From NCBI RefSeq assembly GCF_023078275.1, contig NC_062973.1, positions 17,936,456 through 18,000,455 of the forward strand: a stretch of DNA of 64,000 nucleotides, written 5' to 3'. The number at the start of each line of letters is the position of its first letter. The first letter of the stretch is position 1. The notes under the pieces are model-generated. The model had not been told where the DNA came from. It ran no database searches and saw nothing but the letters and a program-made list of their open reading frames with translations. A program made the translations under genes and the position numbers. Source of the stretch: Leguminivora glycinivorella (taxonomy: Eukaryota > Arthropoda > Insecta > Lepidoptera > Tortricidae). Shown in pieces: positions 10,869 to 21,712 of the stretch.

Positions 10869-11435
10869 TTAGTAGCTATATGAGCTCGGATATATAGCCG
10901 CCGGCAACGAATTCCACTTCTTGGCAGTGCGCATAAGAAAAGAAGAAGCGAAGCGCACCCCAATTGAAGGTTGCCAGCTTGCCACCTTCAAATCTAGGGT
11001 GAACAGGCATCTTCTGGGCGAGCTCACTCCATTGTAGGCCACGTCTTTGCCTTTGGATAGTCTGTGGCTAAGAGTATATAAGACCATTTTTCTACTCGTC
11101 CACTGTAATCTGTCAATTAGGACACCACAGACTAAACTATAAGTGCTAACTTTTCAGTGTTGATACTCTATGGCAGTTCCGACTCAACTATAATATCTCA
11201 TTATAGTTGACTTTCAGTTAACTGTAATAATTTCAAAAATAGAACTTGATACAATTTCTATATCTTGATAAAATCTTGATAAAAATCCATTTTATATAAA
11301 TAATTATAGTTTTAGTCTTAGTTAAGTAAGTATATTGCTGTATACCCTAACAGGGTTCATGTGATCTTTTGCTGTAAATAGCCTATTTAAGACCTTGTGT
11401 AACACATGATTACAAATGCAATAAATGAATTATGA
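10869..11435 (+). mobile_element. LINE (Jockey/CR1-type) 3' fragment with inverted 5' part
   Basis: Two pieces of the same RT C-terminus lie head to head. On the minus strand (10869-10960) a frame reads R-F-A-S-S-F, M-R-T-A-K-K-W-N-S-L-P, the near-terminal motif of lepidopteran LINE proteins. On the plus strand (10972-11037) the next part follows: T-F-K-S-R-V-N-R-H-L-L-G-E, ending in TAG at 11035-11037. In an intact element these would be consecutive on one strand, so the 5' piece is inverted. The 3' UTR runs on to an AATAAATGAATTATG tail near 11420. Confidence 0.7.
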
Positions 11436-11805
11436 ATTATACTAATTTGCGATACCTGGCAAATTTTTCTGCATCTGAAACACATTTTTTTTTATCTGTC
11501 GCGTTATCGGCCAATTAGAGACGGTTATTACAAACAATTGGTTGCTAGGTAATTCGATGTTGATACAACGGTGAACGACGCTATTAACATTAATTTTAAC
11601 TTGAATGATGATATTTCCATCCATTGATGAAGATGATGACTCGTAAAAATAGTATTGTATACAATAGTGATATAATTAAGCTTTTCACTCTCGTACCGTA
11701 CTATTAGTCCACTCAGCAAGCTTCGTGGCCTAAACATGGTACTCGACTGAAAAGCTTTGTATTATATCACGATTGTATAAAATACTATTATAAATAATAG
11801 TTTAA
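11436..11805. other. Spacer, no gene seen
   Basis: Includes a loose inverted repeat (AAATAGTATTGTATACAATAG near 11646 and ATTGTATAAAATACTATTAT near 11772), possibly MITE ends about 150 bases apart with an internal AAGCTT pair. Not firm enough to name. Confidence 0.3.
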
Positions 11806-12085
11806 AAAAACCGGCCAAGTGCGAGTCGGACTCGCCCACCGAGGGTTCCGTACCTACAAAACTATTAGGTACTTTTACATTACTCACATAAGTCTAAAGA
11901 CTGGGCTAGGCTAGAAGTATAGGTTCTCTAATGAGCATAATTGTGTTTAGCGCCACCTCTCGACGAATTCGCGAACTAATTAGCACAGCTTGCGTGAGGT
12001 CTTTTATAATGTTAACCAAATTCAACATTTTTTATTTTATTTTAAAGTAGGTGTTTTATGTAAAATTTCGTAACTATAAATTTTA
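11806..12085 (+). mobile_element. Truncated copy of the CCGGCCAAGTGCGAGTCGG repeat family
   Basis: Begins with an A-run and CCGGCCAAGTGCGAGTCGG, then GGGTTCCGTAC, matching the start of the element at 18096-18836; a later block with GCGCCACCTCTCG also aligns. The 3' half is not recognisable. Confidence 0.6.
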
Positions 12086-12227
12086 ACACCTTTATTCATA
12101 AACGTACACTAAAGTTATCCAGCCGATAAAGTTCGTTTGTCCCTTTCTATCACACCAATACGTCGGAAAGGGACAACCGAACTTTATCGGCTTGATAACT
12201 TAGTGTACGTTTATGAATAACGGGGTG
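12086..12227. mobile_element. MITE (TTATTCATAAACG family), copy 1
   Basis: Almost fully palindromic: TTATTCATAAACGTACACT on the left, AGTGTACGTTTATGAATAA on the right, with GATAAAGTTCG arms inward and a short centre containing GTCGGAAAGGGACAA. Closely related to 14081-14233 and, degraded, to 33522-33660. Confidence 0.8.
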
Positions 12228-12433
12228 AGTATTACCGTATCTACTGTAAAAATGTAATGTATACGGATTAATGAATTTAATATAGATAGGTAATTATTGA
12301 TATGTGGCAATACGAAGGAAATTGTTTACACCTTCGCAATAAGTATCTAATGATATTTTTTTAATTTACCATGTTACTTCACGTACCTACTTGGGTACTT
12401 ATTTTAAAAACTCTAAAAATGTCTATTGAGTTT

Positions 12434-12630
12434 CTGTCGCAGACCACCATGTGGCTTCTGCATATTCTGCGCTGTGATAGAGTTGCCATAGTAGGTATGT
12501 ATACATACATACATACAATCACGCCTGTATCCCATAAAGGGGTAGGCAGAACACATGAAACTGTCGCAGACCACCATGTGGCTTCTGCATATTCTGCGCT
12601 GTGATAGAGTTGCCATAGTAGGTATGTATA
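12434..12630 (+). repeat. 70-base direct duplication around a conserved lepidopteran repeat block
   Basis: Positions 12434-12503 and 12561-12630 are identical or nearly so (starting CTGTCGCAGACCACCATG). Between them lie a CATA run and the block CGCCTGTATCCCATAAAGG with GGGTAGGCAGA, which I know as a common lepidopteran repeat and which recurs reversed near 33125-33175. Confidence 0.7.
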
Positions 12631-12699
12631 TATTGTATAATAGGCAATAAGAGGCAAAAAACATATTGTGCTAAAATATTTAAAATACCTACAGTCATT

Positions 12700-13645
12700 T
12701 CCGAAACGTGTGAATTCATGTCAATACTTTCTTTTATCAGTATTACACGGAGTAGGTAAACGTTTCGTGGCAGCGGCAGCGCACACTGCAGAGAGCGCAC
12801 GTGGACACCGGCGCGGCGCCACAGAATATATAATAGCACAAGTAAAGAAGGACCACTGATTTGATGTTTCCGAAATGCCGCCTTTTTAAATACCTACAAC
12901 ATTCTTACAAAGAAACGAGCCGCACGTGCGCGGCGTCCGGTGATAGGGTTACCAATGGATCCAAACGAATTAATACTCACATTAAATGTTATATTATTAT
13001 ATTCAAGTCTTGAGTACTTTCTAGGTATATACGCTGTATTTATATATTTTTGTTCAAGGTTCCAACATCACAAGCCTTATTGAACTTTTCCGTGGGACTT
13101 AATCAGTAGTAGATCTGTATAAGAATATCTTTTGGTATTTATTTTATTCAATATGTCTATTTAATTAAGTATTATTAGCCATTCCACCCGCGGACATCGC
13201 TTAAAAAACCTCGCGACGTAAAGTAACAATAGAAAGTGCGAACGTGCATTCCGTGAGAATGTGCGCCACCCCTGAGTAGGCCGCGAACTCGCGGCCACTG
13301 CTCGCGGCCGCCAGGATATACTTGTAGCGCGGCGATAGGATAGCGGAGTGAGCCGCCCCTGGCGGCGCCAGCGGACGCGTCTGTGTGCGTGAGCTAGGTA
13401 TGCATACAACTACAACTGCTGTAGGCACCGCCCCCCCCTCAGCGCGTCCTTTGCAGCGCGGCGATAATCACCTAGCCCTAAGGCCCTGGTTTCTCTGGCC
13501 CGTCACACGCGCCCGGCGGCGTTTGGATGTGAGCCGCATGTGCCGCTGTGCCACACGCTGTCGGTCGCGGGTGCGTGGGTTTTCTGACCCTTGGTCACCC
13601 GTCGTCGGCGATGGAACTCAGAAGCTCTGGTAGACTGATTTTTGA
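12700..13645. other. GC-rich island without a supported gene
   Basis: Markedly richer in G+C and CpG than its surroundings, especially 12760-12820, 12900-12950 and 13180-13620. It could be a promoter region, an untranslated exon, or part of an unrecognised element. Frames of 75-83 codons on both strands are Arg/Ser/Ala-rich as expected from CpG content and show no conserved motif. No TATA-initiator pair was found that I would defend. Confidence 0.4.
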
Positions 13646-14080
13646 ACTGTTGTGTTGTGCTCTGATCAAAATGAATGCAAAAATACTTACATTGTAATTC
13701 TTAGAGGAAGAAGATTATCCATATAAATATTGATATTACCCAAAAAAAGAGACAGTCAAACGATATTTTTGTATGACACCGGCAAAAAGAAAGTGAAATT
13801 TTTAACTTGGTACTCAAACACTTGCATTGTAGTAAAGTAAAATTTACATCATATATTCGATTAAGTATATCGAAAACAGTTCACAGAAGTACAATTCATC
13901 CATTGAATTACTATGTACTAACATACTAGAAATTACACCCCAAACAAAGTCTGTGCTCCGGCCGGTAGCGCGCGGCGCATGCGTGGGGAGGTACCGTGTC
14001 ATAGAGTAAGACTTGACCAATAACCACCTAGACGCGACACTCTTAGTGTAGACCTTTTTTTATACTTTTTGTAAAATACT
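13646..14080. other. Spacer, no gene seen
   Basis: A short GC-rich patch (13955-14000) lies in otherwise AT-rich sequence; nothing recognised. Confidence 0.35.
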
Positions 14081-14233
14081 AACCCCCTTATTCATAAACG
14101 CACACTAAAGTTATCAAGCCGATAAAGTTCGTTTGTCCCTTTTCGGCGTATTGGTGTGATAGAAAGGTAAGAAAGGGACAAACGAACTTTATCGGCTTGA
14201 TAACTTTAGTGAACGTTTATGAATAAGGGGGTA
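14081..14233. mobile_element. MITE (TTATTCATAAACG family), copy 2
   Basis: Left end CCCCCTTATTCATAAACG, right end CGTTTATGAATAAGGGGG, arms continuing through AAGTTATCAAGCCGATAAAG. Same family as 12086-12227. Confidence 0.85.
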
Positions 14234-15054
14234 AGTAGTTTAATTTTAGCACTATCATACATTGTGCTATGTTTAAGTTCTACTAAGTGAAACAAAAATA
14301 CATTATTGATTTTTTTCATATACCTACTTTAATTGCCCTTGAAGAAAATCATAGGTTATTATTGTATGAAAATATCGATTACAACTCGTGTTAGAACTGT
14401 GTAGTATTCATAAGTATAACGTGAAATAAATTTAACATTTCTCTTTTATATATTACAAACAGAATATAATCACAATTACTATACTTCATTACCTACATGT
14501 CAAGTCTGTGCGATTATGATGCGATTAATCTATGATTTCGTTCAACAAAATGGCAGCGATAGCTTCGCGTTTGAGGAGCGCGTCCCTTCATTGAAATAAT
14601 TACTTAAATAAAGATCGATTAACATAGCGTGTACTAACCGATGAAATGTGACACGTCAGTTTTATTCGATTTTCCCGTATGGCTTAAACAGCATCTTGCT
14701 GCGCAGGAAGGCATTTTTACATATTTGTGTGCAGGCAGAAACATAAGTCCAATGGACTTATGTTTGTAGCGCAAACGTTTTGCTCGCAGTGTCCTCTCTA
14801 GTATTACCTCAATGAGTTCATCATTATCTTTAGTGAAGTCAGTCATTTTCCATATCAAGACGCCACCCGCCGTCCGTTGCTATTGTACAAAACGAATACA
14901 CACCGTCGCGTGCGGCGTGTGACCTTCGCCCGTCGAACCACCCGCCGCCGGCGACGTTTCAAAGAAACCACCCTCAAACATTTCCGAACAAAACATTCGA
15001 ACGTCGTCAGTCGCGGACCCGCGTAAAAAACCACAACACGTTCTATGAACATTG
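14234..15054. other. Spacer, no gene seen
   Basis: The part 14860-15040 is CpG-rich; minus-strand frames there are Arg-rich and not convincing. No other feature supported. Confidence 0.35.
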
Positions 15055-15982
15055 GTCAAGTGCGAGTCGGTTTTCGACTTTTCCATACAAAGAACTCATG
15101 AGCGCCTGAACGACTGTGATGGCAAAGTTAACTTTTCGCACTTTCAAGACTTTACGTATATATCTCGGAAACGATAAGAGATAGAGCAAAATGGACTTCA
15201 GATTTGGGCTGTCGTTGGCACAAATTCTATGTTTTCGTCAACAGAGACCTTTTTTTGGACCGATTTGAACAAAATTTTGCTCAGTCCACTTACAAACGGT
15301 CTTAAGCGCCTCCTTTTTAGTAGGAACTTAAGTCATTTTGGCAAATGAAAAAAAAAATTGAACAATTTCTAAAAAGAAAAAGACAGAAATGAATTTCTTT
15401 CTACCTGTCCATCACGCTTACAAAATTTTAAGACGTTTAGTAACTGCTTGCAGCGTCAGTGAGTGAAAATCTTAATTTGAGTTTTTTTCTCGTAAGTCCG
15501 ATTTACGCTTGACTGTAGATTTCTAATAGGTTTTCCTGTAATCTACAGGTAGAGGGCTATCTCGTGTATTTTTTTGAAAATTTTACGCTAAGTAGTTTCG
15601 GAGATAAGGGGGGGGGGAATGGTCATTTTTTGTCTATTTTCTTAAATTACTTCTAAAGTACCAAACTTAAAAATTAAAAAAAAATATATTTCAAATGCTC
15701 ATAAAATGCTCTTTCATTTGATATATAACACAATATAGTTTTAATAACTTTGATTTTTAATTTTCAAGTTTACCCCCCAAAAGTGACCCCTATGATTAAA
15801 TTTAATTTAATTAAATTACATGTCCGTCTTTGGGCCACAGGTTTACATATGTGTACCAAATTTCAAGTAAATCGGTCCAGTAGTTTCGGAGAAATCGGCT
15901 GTAACAGAGGGACAGACAGACACACGAGTGATCCTATAAGGGTTCCGTTTTTCCTCTTTGAGGTACGGAACCCTAAAAAAAG
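15055..15982 (+). mobile_element. Full-length dispersed repeat, GGTTCCGTACC family (uninterrupted copy)
   Basis: Starts GGTCAAGTGCGAGTCGG and ends GGTACGGAACCCTAAAAAAA, preceded by TCCTATAAGGGTTCCGTTTT and a GACAGACAGAC run. The copy at 61873-64000 is the same sequence in reverse, split by a mariner. No intact coding frame; class uncertain (non-autonomous DNA element or LINE derivative). Confidence 0.75.
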
Positions 15983-17345
15983 GTAATTATATTAAGTATC
16001 TAATCGCTTCTCGCCACTGTTCTACACGGCGACGTCCTCAGTTCGGTTCCGCAGCTCCAATAACTCTGTCTAGTACAAATGTACCGCTGAACTGGCAACG
16101 TTGAAACCTGCTTTACGGCTGCAATAACAGCCCGTGGCTGTGCCAGGCGAATCGGAGTTTTTAGCCTGTAAAATATGACTTTTAGCAATAATTTGAGCTA
16201 CTAAAGTCAATACCAAACTATATTAATAGCGAAACTAAAGCTTTGCGAAGATTCTAGAAACTCGGTTTAGTTTTTGAGTTGACAAATGTTGTCCATTGAT
16301 ATTTAGGCGAGTGTAATAGGCATCTTTGCACGGGGGTTACGCGGAGAGGCCTTTTCCAGTAGGTAGGTATGTTTAATGTTAATTAGGACTATTAGGCGTT
16401 TAAGAGTTACTTAGGTTCAGAGATTTAATTTAGTTTTATTTAGCATGTAAACATTTAGTATTGTTAAATCGTTTATATAGATTTAAAATTATGCATTGCA
16501 GTCTTTTATAGGTTATCTACTCGTGACCCGATATGCGTGGAAATATGTGGAGCTCGCCAAAAAAATGGTAAAGCCTATGTCCCGATCAAAATAAGTCTAA
16601 TAAACTAGTACAGGTAGGTAATATTCTCTGTTCACAGCAGTTTGCAGTTCACAGTCTGAAATGATTTTAAGCCCCCTATAGTCGTAATTACGCTGCCTAA
16701 CTCTACGAACGTGGGTTAAACCCCTTATTCTTCTCCTCAGCCGAGCGGAAAAAGCTTCCCATTATCAGATCTGAATTAAGCTCATGAAAGCTAACCATTT
16801 CGCAGTTGAGCGAAATTAATTTGATGTTTCGGATCGCGGGCGAACTTTCCGCGACAACGCCGTGATCCCTTTTGAATTGAACCAAATTAATGTGGATCTT
16901 ATCGCGGCCTTAGGCTGTACGCTCACTTGAGCAAACTTTATACGCCACTTCAACGATGTCGGCAGGTGAATATCATCTTCAGTTTGTCTTTATGAGCATA
17001 TAAGAGAGATACGAGCTGATTCAAATGTACACTGATTTAAATTTATCGAGCATTTCGCTCACACGTGTATACATGTACTAGTAAAATAGGCACAGTGAAC
17101 TGCAAAATTGCATAGAGAAATTATGAATGAACTCATTGATAAATTCGCTATGCACTGTTGCATCTCACTGTGAGTACATTGTGCTAGCGCTAGCTAAAAT
17201 CCATTATAGCTAGTTACTTTACAAATAACACTCTGCATTATGTTCGAATTAATCCGATTTAAGTACTCAGAACACATTAAAAAAAATATTTTCATTATGT
17301 CTGTCTAAATACTAGTTACAAATCATTTATTCAGCAAAAAGGCCA
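15983..17345. other. AT-rich spacer, no gene seen
   Basis: Short minus-strand frames at 16000-16188 and 16703-16885 show no family features. A TAGCGCTAGCTA palindrome lies near 17183. Confidence 0.35.
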
Positions 17346-17422
17346 CAGGGCACTTTTACACGTCAACATTATATAATATATAATATTATATGTGCCAATA
17401 AAGAGTATTCTATCTATCTATC
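17346..17422 (+). mobile_element. Possible LINE 3' tail
   Basis: GTGCCAATAAAGAGTATTC followed by a (TATC)n tail, a form seen at 3' ends of lepidopteran LINEs. The body is not recognisable. Confidence 0.4.
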
Positions 17423-18052
17423 TTATAAAGAAATATCGAAAATATTTTTAGGTAATTTAATGTCTGAAAATTGAAAGCCGCTTGACGCCGGTGATGCTGA
17501 AAGTCTCAAACTGATTACAAGGTAAAATCGTATAGCTGCTGACTAGTCTTTTCTTTAAATTACTTTTTACCGTAGAATCCCTAGAAGCTTATTACGTTTT
17601 ATTTTTTTCCAACTACAATGGGACTGCAAAATAGGATTTTATCTTTACCGTCGACATCACGGTCGCCTACACATTAAAATATCCATTTGCTAACTTTTTT
17701 ATTAGAAGGATTATTCTCAAAATGAAATACCAACTGGTGTTTTAGAGGGTAGGCATATTATCGTAACATTTTTTATGGATTTTGACAAATAAAATGTAGC
17801 TACTACATACAATTCCTAAATCTAATTAAATGAATAAGATATGATATGAAACAAGGACAATTGCTCTTTCAAATTCGAATCTCAAAATATAGGTGGGCAT
17901 AATGCATATAGGTATACATTATACAACGAAGATGAGCCCAAGCCCCTTGCGAATTCAGTGATTAAATTGGTTATGCTCCGATGGTAGCATGGTACTGATG
18001 GTGGGATCAAAAGCCCCGTAATAATCCGATGCCACTGCATCGGTACCAGCAA
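17423..18052. other. Spacer, no gene seen
   Basis: No supported feature. Confidence 0.35.
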
Positions 18053-19095
18053 AGACATATGTAACTCCGTATAGACAGCTACAGTCTAAGAAAAAAAAAC
18101 CGGCCAAGTGCAAGTCGGACTCGCCCACCGAGGGTTCCGTACAAACTTATTTCAAAGTACCTAGGTAAAATAATCTCATGTTTCTCATATAACTCTACTG
18201 ACTTGTTTAGAAGACTAATGAGCATTATTGTGTATAGCGCTATCTCTCGGTGAATTCGCTAACTAATTTGTTCGGCCTGTATAGTATGTTGGTTTTTCAG
18301 GGATAATTCTTTATTGATTTACGTAACATCTCGTATTCATTTGAAATACGATATACATCAGCAAGGGTGGTTAAATTGAAAGTAAAAATCTGAAAAGTTT
18401 TTTGTGAATTTAAATAAAAGTTTCCAAGATACTAACACGATTTTATTTTTCCTGTAATATTTAGCATAAAACCAATATATCCTAAAATTTTCATAATTTT
18501 TCGTCTATAAACTTCGGAGGGGGGAGCGGTATTTTTTTTACATTTTCCTTCAAAATTCTTTTTTTTGTTTCCCAATAATTTTTTTATAAAAAATAGTTTA
18601 ATTACTCTCAATTTGAGCTCTTTCTAACGTTACCCCACTTGACCTAGTAACTTGAAATTTACAGTTTTCCCCCCTTTCATTTTGGCCATTTTATATAATT
18701 AAAATTCATAAATTAAAAAAAAAAATATACTTTCTTCTTATAGAGGTTTACAATATTCACAACTATTTCAAATTTCAAGTTGATAGCATGAGTAGTTCTC
18801 GAGATATTTAGTAATGTGACAGACGGACCCTAAAAACGTACCTCAGGACCATATACAATTAGGAAAAGGTACGGAGGCCTAGATGGTGTTACACCTTTGG
18901 GTGACGCTCGGCTAGATGGCGCTAATATTAATATTTGACATTTTAACACATATCAAGCTAGGAATATGCAGGGCCAAATTGTCAAAACTGAAGTTCAAAA
19001 GTGTTAAGCCTGTGTCGAGAGATGGCAGTCTATGTACTGTGATACACATTTAACTTTGACAGTAACTCTCTATAATACTTGATCCTCTTTGGTAC
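18053..19095 (+). repeat. Dispersed repeat, copy 2 (partner at 7143-7545), split by an insertion
   Basis: Left part TAACTCCGTATAGACAG...GTCTAAG (18059-18090) and right part from ACCTCAGGACC (about 18839) align with 7143-7545; the 740 bases between them are absent from the partner. Confidence 0.75.
18096..18836 (+). mobile_element. CCGGCCAAGTGC-family element inserted in the 18053-19095 repeat
   Basis: Starts AAAACCGGCCAAGTGCAAG, then GGGTTCCGTAC; ends GACGGACCCTAAAAA. The partner repeat shows the empty site. Related copies: 11806-12085 (+) and 40774-41312 (-). No transposase or RT seen. Confidence 0.7.
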
Positions 19096-19217
19096 CAGTG
19101 TAGCTATTAAGTAAACGGGGCAATCGCTTAATACGCTTCGTATGCGTTTTAGGCTTTAGCTAGTTCTTCCTATCACTCTTCTGCGTCGGCACGACCACGG
19201 CACTACAGAGTCAGCAG

Positions 19218-19410
19218 GGTTAGCACATGATTGCCGCGAGAGTATGTCCTTATGTCATTAATACAGTTTGAAGAAGACGTTGATTTAAACTTTCACGATT
19301 ATTACACATAATTATTTTTAAAAACCGGGACTTAATCGCGTATAACTACATATTAAACTGACCTCCAACGTTTCAAGGACGGCGTTGTCCCCGTGGTCTC
19401 GGAGAAGACT
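19218..19410. repeat. Penelope-type terminal repeat, left inverted copy
   Basis: TAGCACATGATTGCCGCGAG, AAAACCGGGACTTAATCGCG, and CCAACGTTTCAAGGACGGCG are found in reverse complement at 19843-19988, with two short insertions in this copy. Flanks the GIY-YIG remnant. Confidence 0.75.
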
Positions 19411-19424
19411 GGCTTGAAATGACA

Positions 19425-19859
19425 TCAACACCTTCTGACAGCCGCGCGAGTTTTTCGAACTACGTACTTTCGCACTTGGTTTTGATTATCAACTTGAACT
19501 GTTTGCGCACTAGGGATGTTACTCTGTCGACATACAACACTGACGATATTCGATTTAACGACTGTCGATATTATTTTCGGCTTACACTTATTAATGACAG
19601 GATTCCATGTGGATGAGATCCTAAAACCTTCGTCCCGATTGAAATAGCGATGTTTTTTGATTTCAATGGCTTCACGCACTTTTCTACTGTAGAAATGGCG
19701 TTCCGTGGAAAGGACTTTAGGGTCATGTAGTTCGATCCAGTGGTTTGGCCCTGACTCTAACAAATGTTCAGCCACGGCAGACTTGTTGACCTGACGATTT
19801 TTCACAGCCGCGATGTGCTCCTTTACCCTTTCTTCTATGGTGCGAGACCACGGGGACAA
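19425..19859 (-). pseudogene. Penelope-like element, GIY-YIG endonuclease C-terminal remnant
   Basis: Minus-strand frame of 144 codons. The part from about residue 8 (E-E-R-V-K-E-H) through S-A-V-A-E-H-L-L-E-S-G, H-W-I-E-L-H, F-Y-S-R-K-V-R-E-A-I-E-I and N-R-D-E-G-F to S-S-T-W-N-P-V-I is the C-terminal half of the GIY-YIG endonuclease domain that ends Penelope-like reverse transcriptases. The catalytic GIY and YIG motifs and the whole RT domain are missing, so the element is dead. The first seven codons come from the adjoining terminal repeat, so the ATG at 19857-19859 is an accident of the junction. The frame is enclosed by inverted copies of the terminal repeat (19218-19410 and 19843-19988), an arrangement reported for this class. 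Endonuclease identity is firm; boundary details are inferred. Confidence 0.8.
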
Positions 19860-19988
19860 CGCCGTCCTTGAAACGTTGGAGGTCAGTTTAATATGTAGTT
19901 ATACGCGATTAAGTCCCGGTTTTTAAAAATAATTATGAAGAAGACGTGTCATCTACGCGACATACTCTCGCGGCAATCATGTGCTAGG
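19843..19988. repeat. Penelope-type terminal repeat, right inverted copy
   Basis: Reverse complement of 19218-19410. Contains a possible stem-loop GGGGAC-AACGCC-GTCCTT directly followed by GAAAC (19852-19874), with a counterpart at 50609-50631. Confidence 0.7.
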
Positions 19989-21712
19989 CCTACAGCCAGC
20001 GTTTCGATCGCCACGTACTCGTAGCATCAACGATTGACACTTTGGCTAGGCTGGCAGTGGTGCTCAGCTGACAGAAAATAACGTGATGTCACTGGTAATA
20101 ATTATGATCATATACACACAGAGAATATTAGGGGATCACACCGGTTGAGTGGGCTTGAGAGAGAAGAGTTGACTACTCATAAATCAACTTAAATATACCT
20201 ACATACTTACCTATTAATTATATCGGAAAACAAACAAGGGTTTTATGATTTTGTACAAACTGGCTGGTATTCAACTCAGCTCTGCCAAAACGTCACACAG
20301 GACGATGCTCTTTTTATGGAACTGAATCTAAAAACAGTTGACGGAAGGCTATCAATGTATCTGAAGGAAAAATGTCTTAGGAGTCCTGATCCTGACGTTA
20401 TTAGAGATTCTTGAGTATAATCTGACGGTATGATTAAAATAAGAAATGGAATGTGATGTATTATTTCCAGAAAACTCTGTAAGGTGAATATGGTGTTCAA
20501 AGCTCTGGACAACCTCGTGCTTGATCAATTATACGCTCACAAATTCCCGACAAATATAAATGCGCCTTTAGTTATTAAAATAGCGATATATTTTGATATT
20601 TTATCATCTTCGAGCCATTTAAGCTTGGATAGAATTAGATCTGCGGATATTCGTTTCAGATAATTCACAGCGATTGCTAACTTTTTAATTGAGTGCCAAG
20701 TCCAGCGACGGGCTGTGGGCTTAAAGGATATTCTCTTAATATAACTCGAATGCACAAAATGTGAGAGACATTATGTAGATACTTAAAGAAATTGACGTAA
20801 AGTCAGTAGTTATTTACTTACTTATTTTAAGATTAAGGTATTAATTACAACGAATTAGGGAACAAGTTAAATTATATAAATAATACATTATTTTATCAAA
20901 AACAGTTTCTTTGGTTGCCTTTAGTTGTCACACTACAATATCACGTCACGACCGTCGGGTGATTTTAGTGGTAATGACAATGATTATAAACTGAAATAGA
21001 TACCATACACTAAAGAAAAAGCGATCAAGCCCACTGGTGGCGAAGCTGGGAATCGAACCCGGGTCTCAAGCTAACAAATCAAAAATATTTAATAAAATAA
21101 TTTGATTTGTTCCCTACATCGATAATGACAATGATGTTAGCCGCGTAAGCTGAAGACCAGATTTCGGTTTTTTTTTTTCTATTTAGTTTATTCATGGTCT
21201 ATTTAATTTTATTATATTAATATGTAGCAAGTGTCAAGTGGCATTTGGCATTGGCTCTCTCCTGGTTTGCTACTATTACTTTTTGTCAATACTGCTTCTC
21301 CGTTCTCGAATGCATGTGCAAATGCAAAATGCAATGAGCCGAGCTACAGGCGTTGCATTTTTATCACCCGTTTACTCCGCTACCTTATTATAGGTACTTT
21401 CATACTATACAATACCTAGTTACTTTATCCTACATAAAAGTAACTAAAAATATATTAATGTACCTAAGCAAAATAAGGACTTAATAGGATTAAGTAGATT
21501 CCAAGTATCAAGGATATTGATAGATGCCTACATACTTAGAATCTGTTTGTAACAAGGAGTATCTCGGGAATCGGTTGTCATGGCGACTGTTCGAGTTACT
21601 ATACAATCTGTGGGCACTGTAGTGCTCCCGCTAAGACGAGTCAAGCGAAGTACAGGAGTAGGTAGTGTCCTAACTTTTCTTGAAGTAATTCGTTGTTTTT
21701 TTTTGAACTCCT
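19989..21712. other. Mostly unrecognised; two coding-like patches
   Basis: A plus-strand frame ending at 20414 (about 68 codons; contains D-D-A-L-F-M-E-L-N-L-K and L-R-S-P-D-P-D-V-I) and a minus-strand frame at 20537-20755 (contains A-R-R-W-T-W-H-S-I-K-K-L-A-I) look more protein-like than neighbours but match nothing I can name. A tRNA-like B-box (GGGAATCGAACCCGGGTC, 21049-21066) stands alone. Remainder AT-rich. Confidence 0.35.

Noticed and set aside
12379..12859. Overlapping 63-106-codon ORFs
   Set aside because: They translate the 70-base duplication and CATA run; no support as protein.
21049..21066. Isolated tRNA T-arm/B-box-like sequence
   Set aside because: No acceptor, D or anticodon arms around it; not a tRNA gene and not enough to call a SINE.
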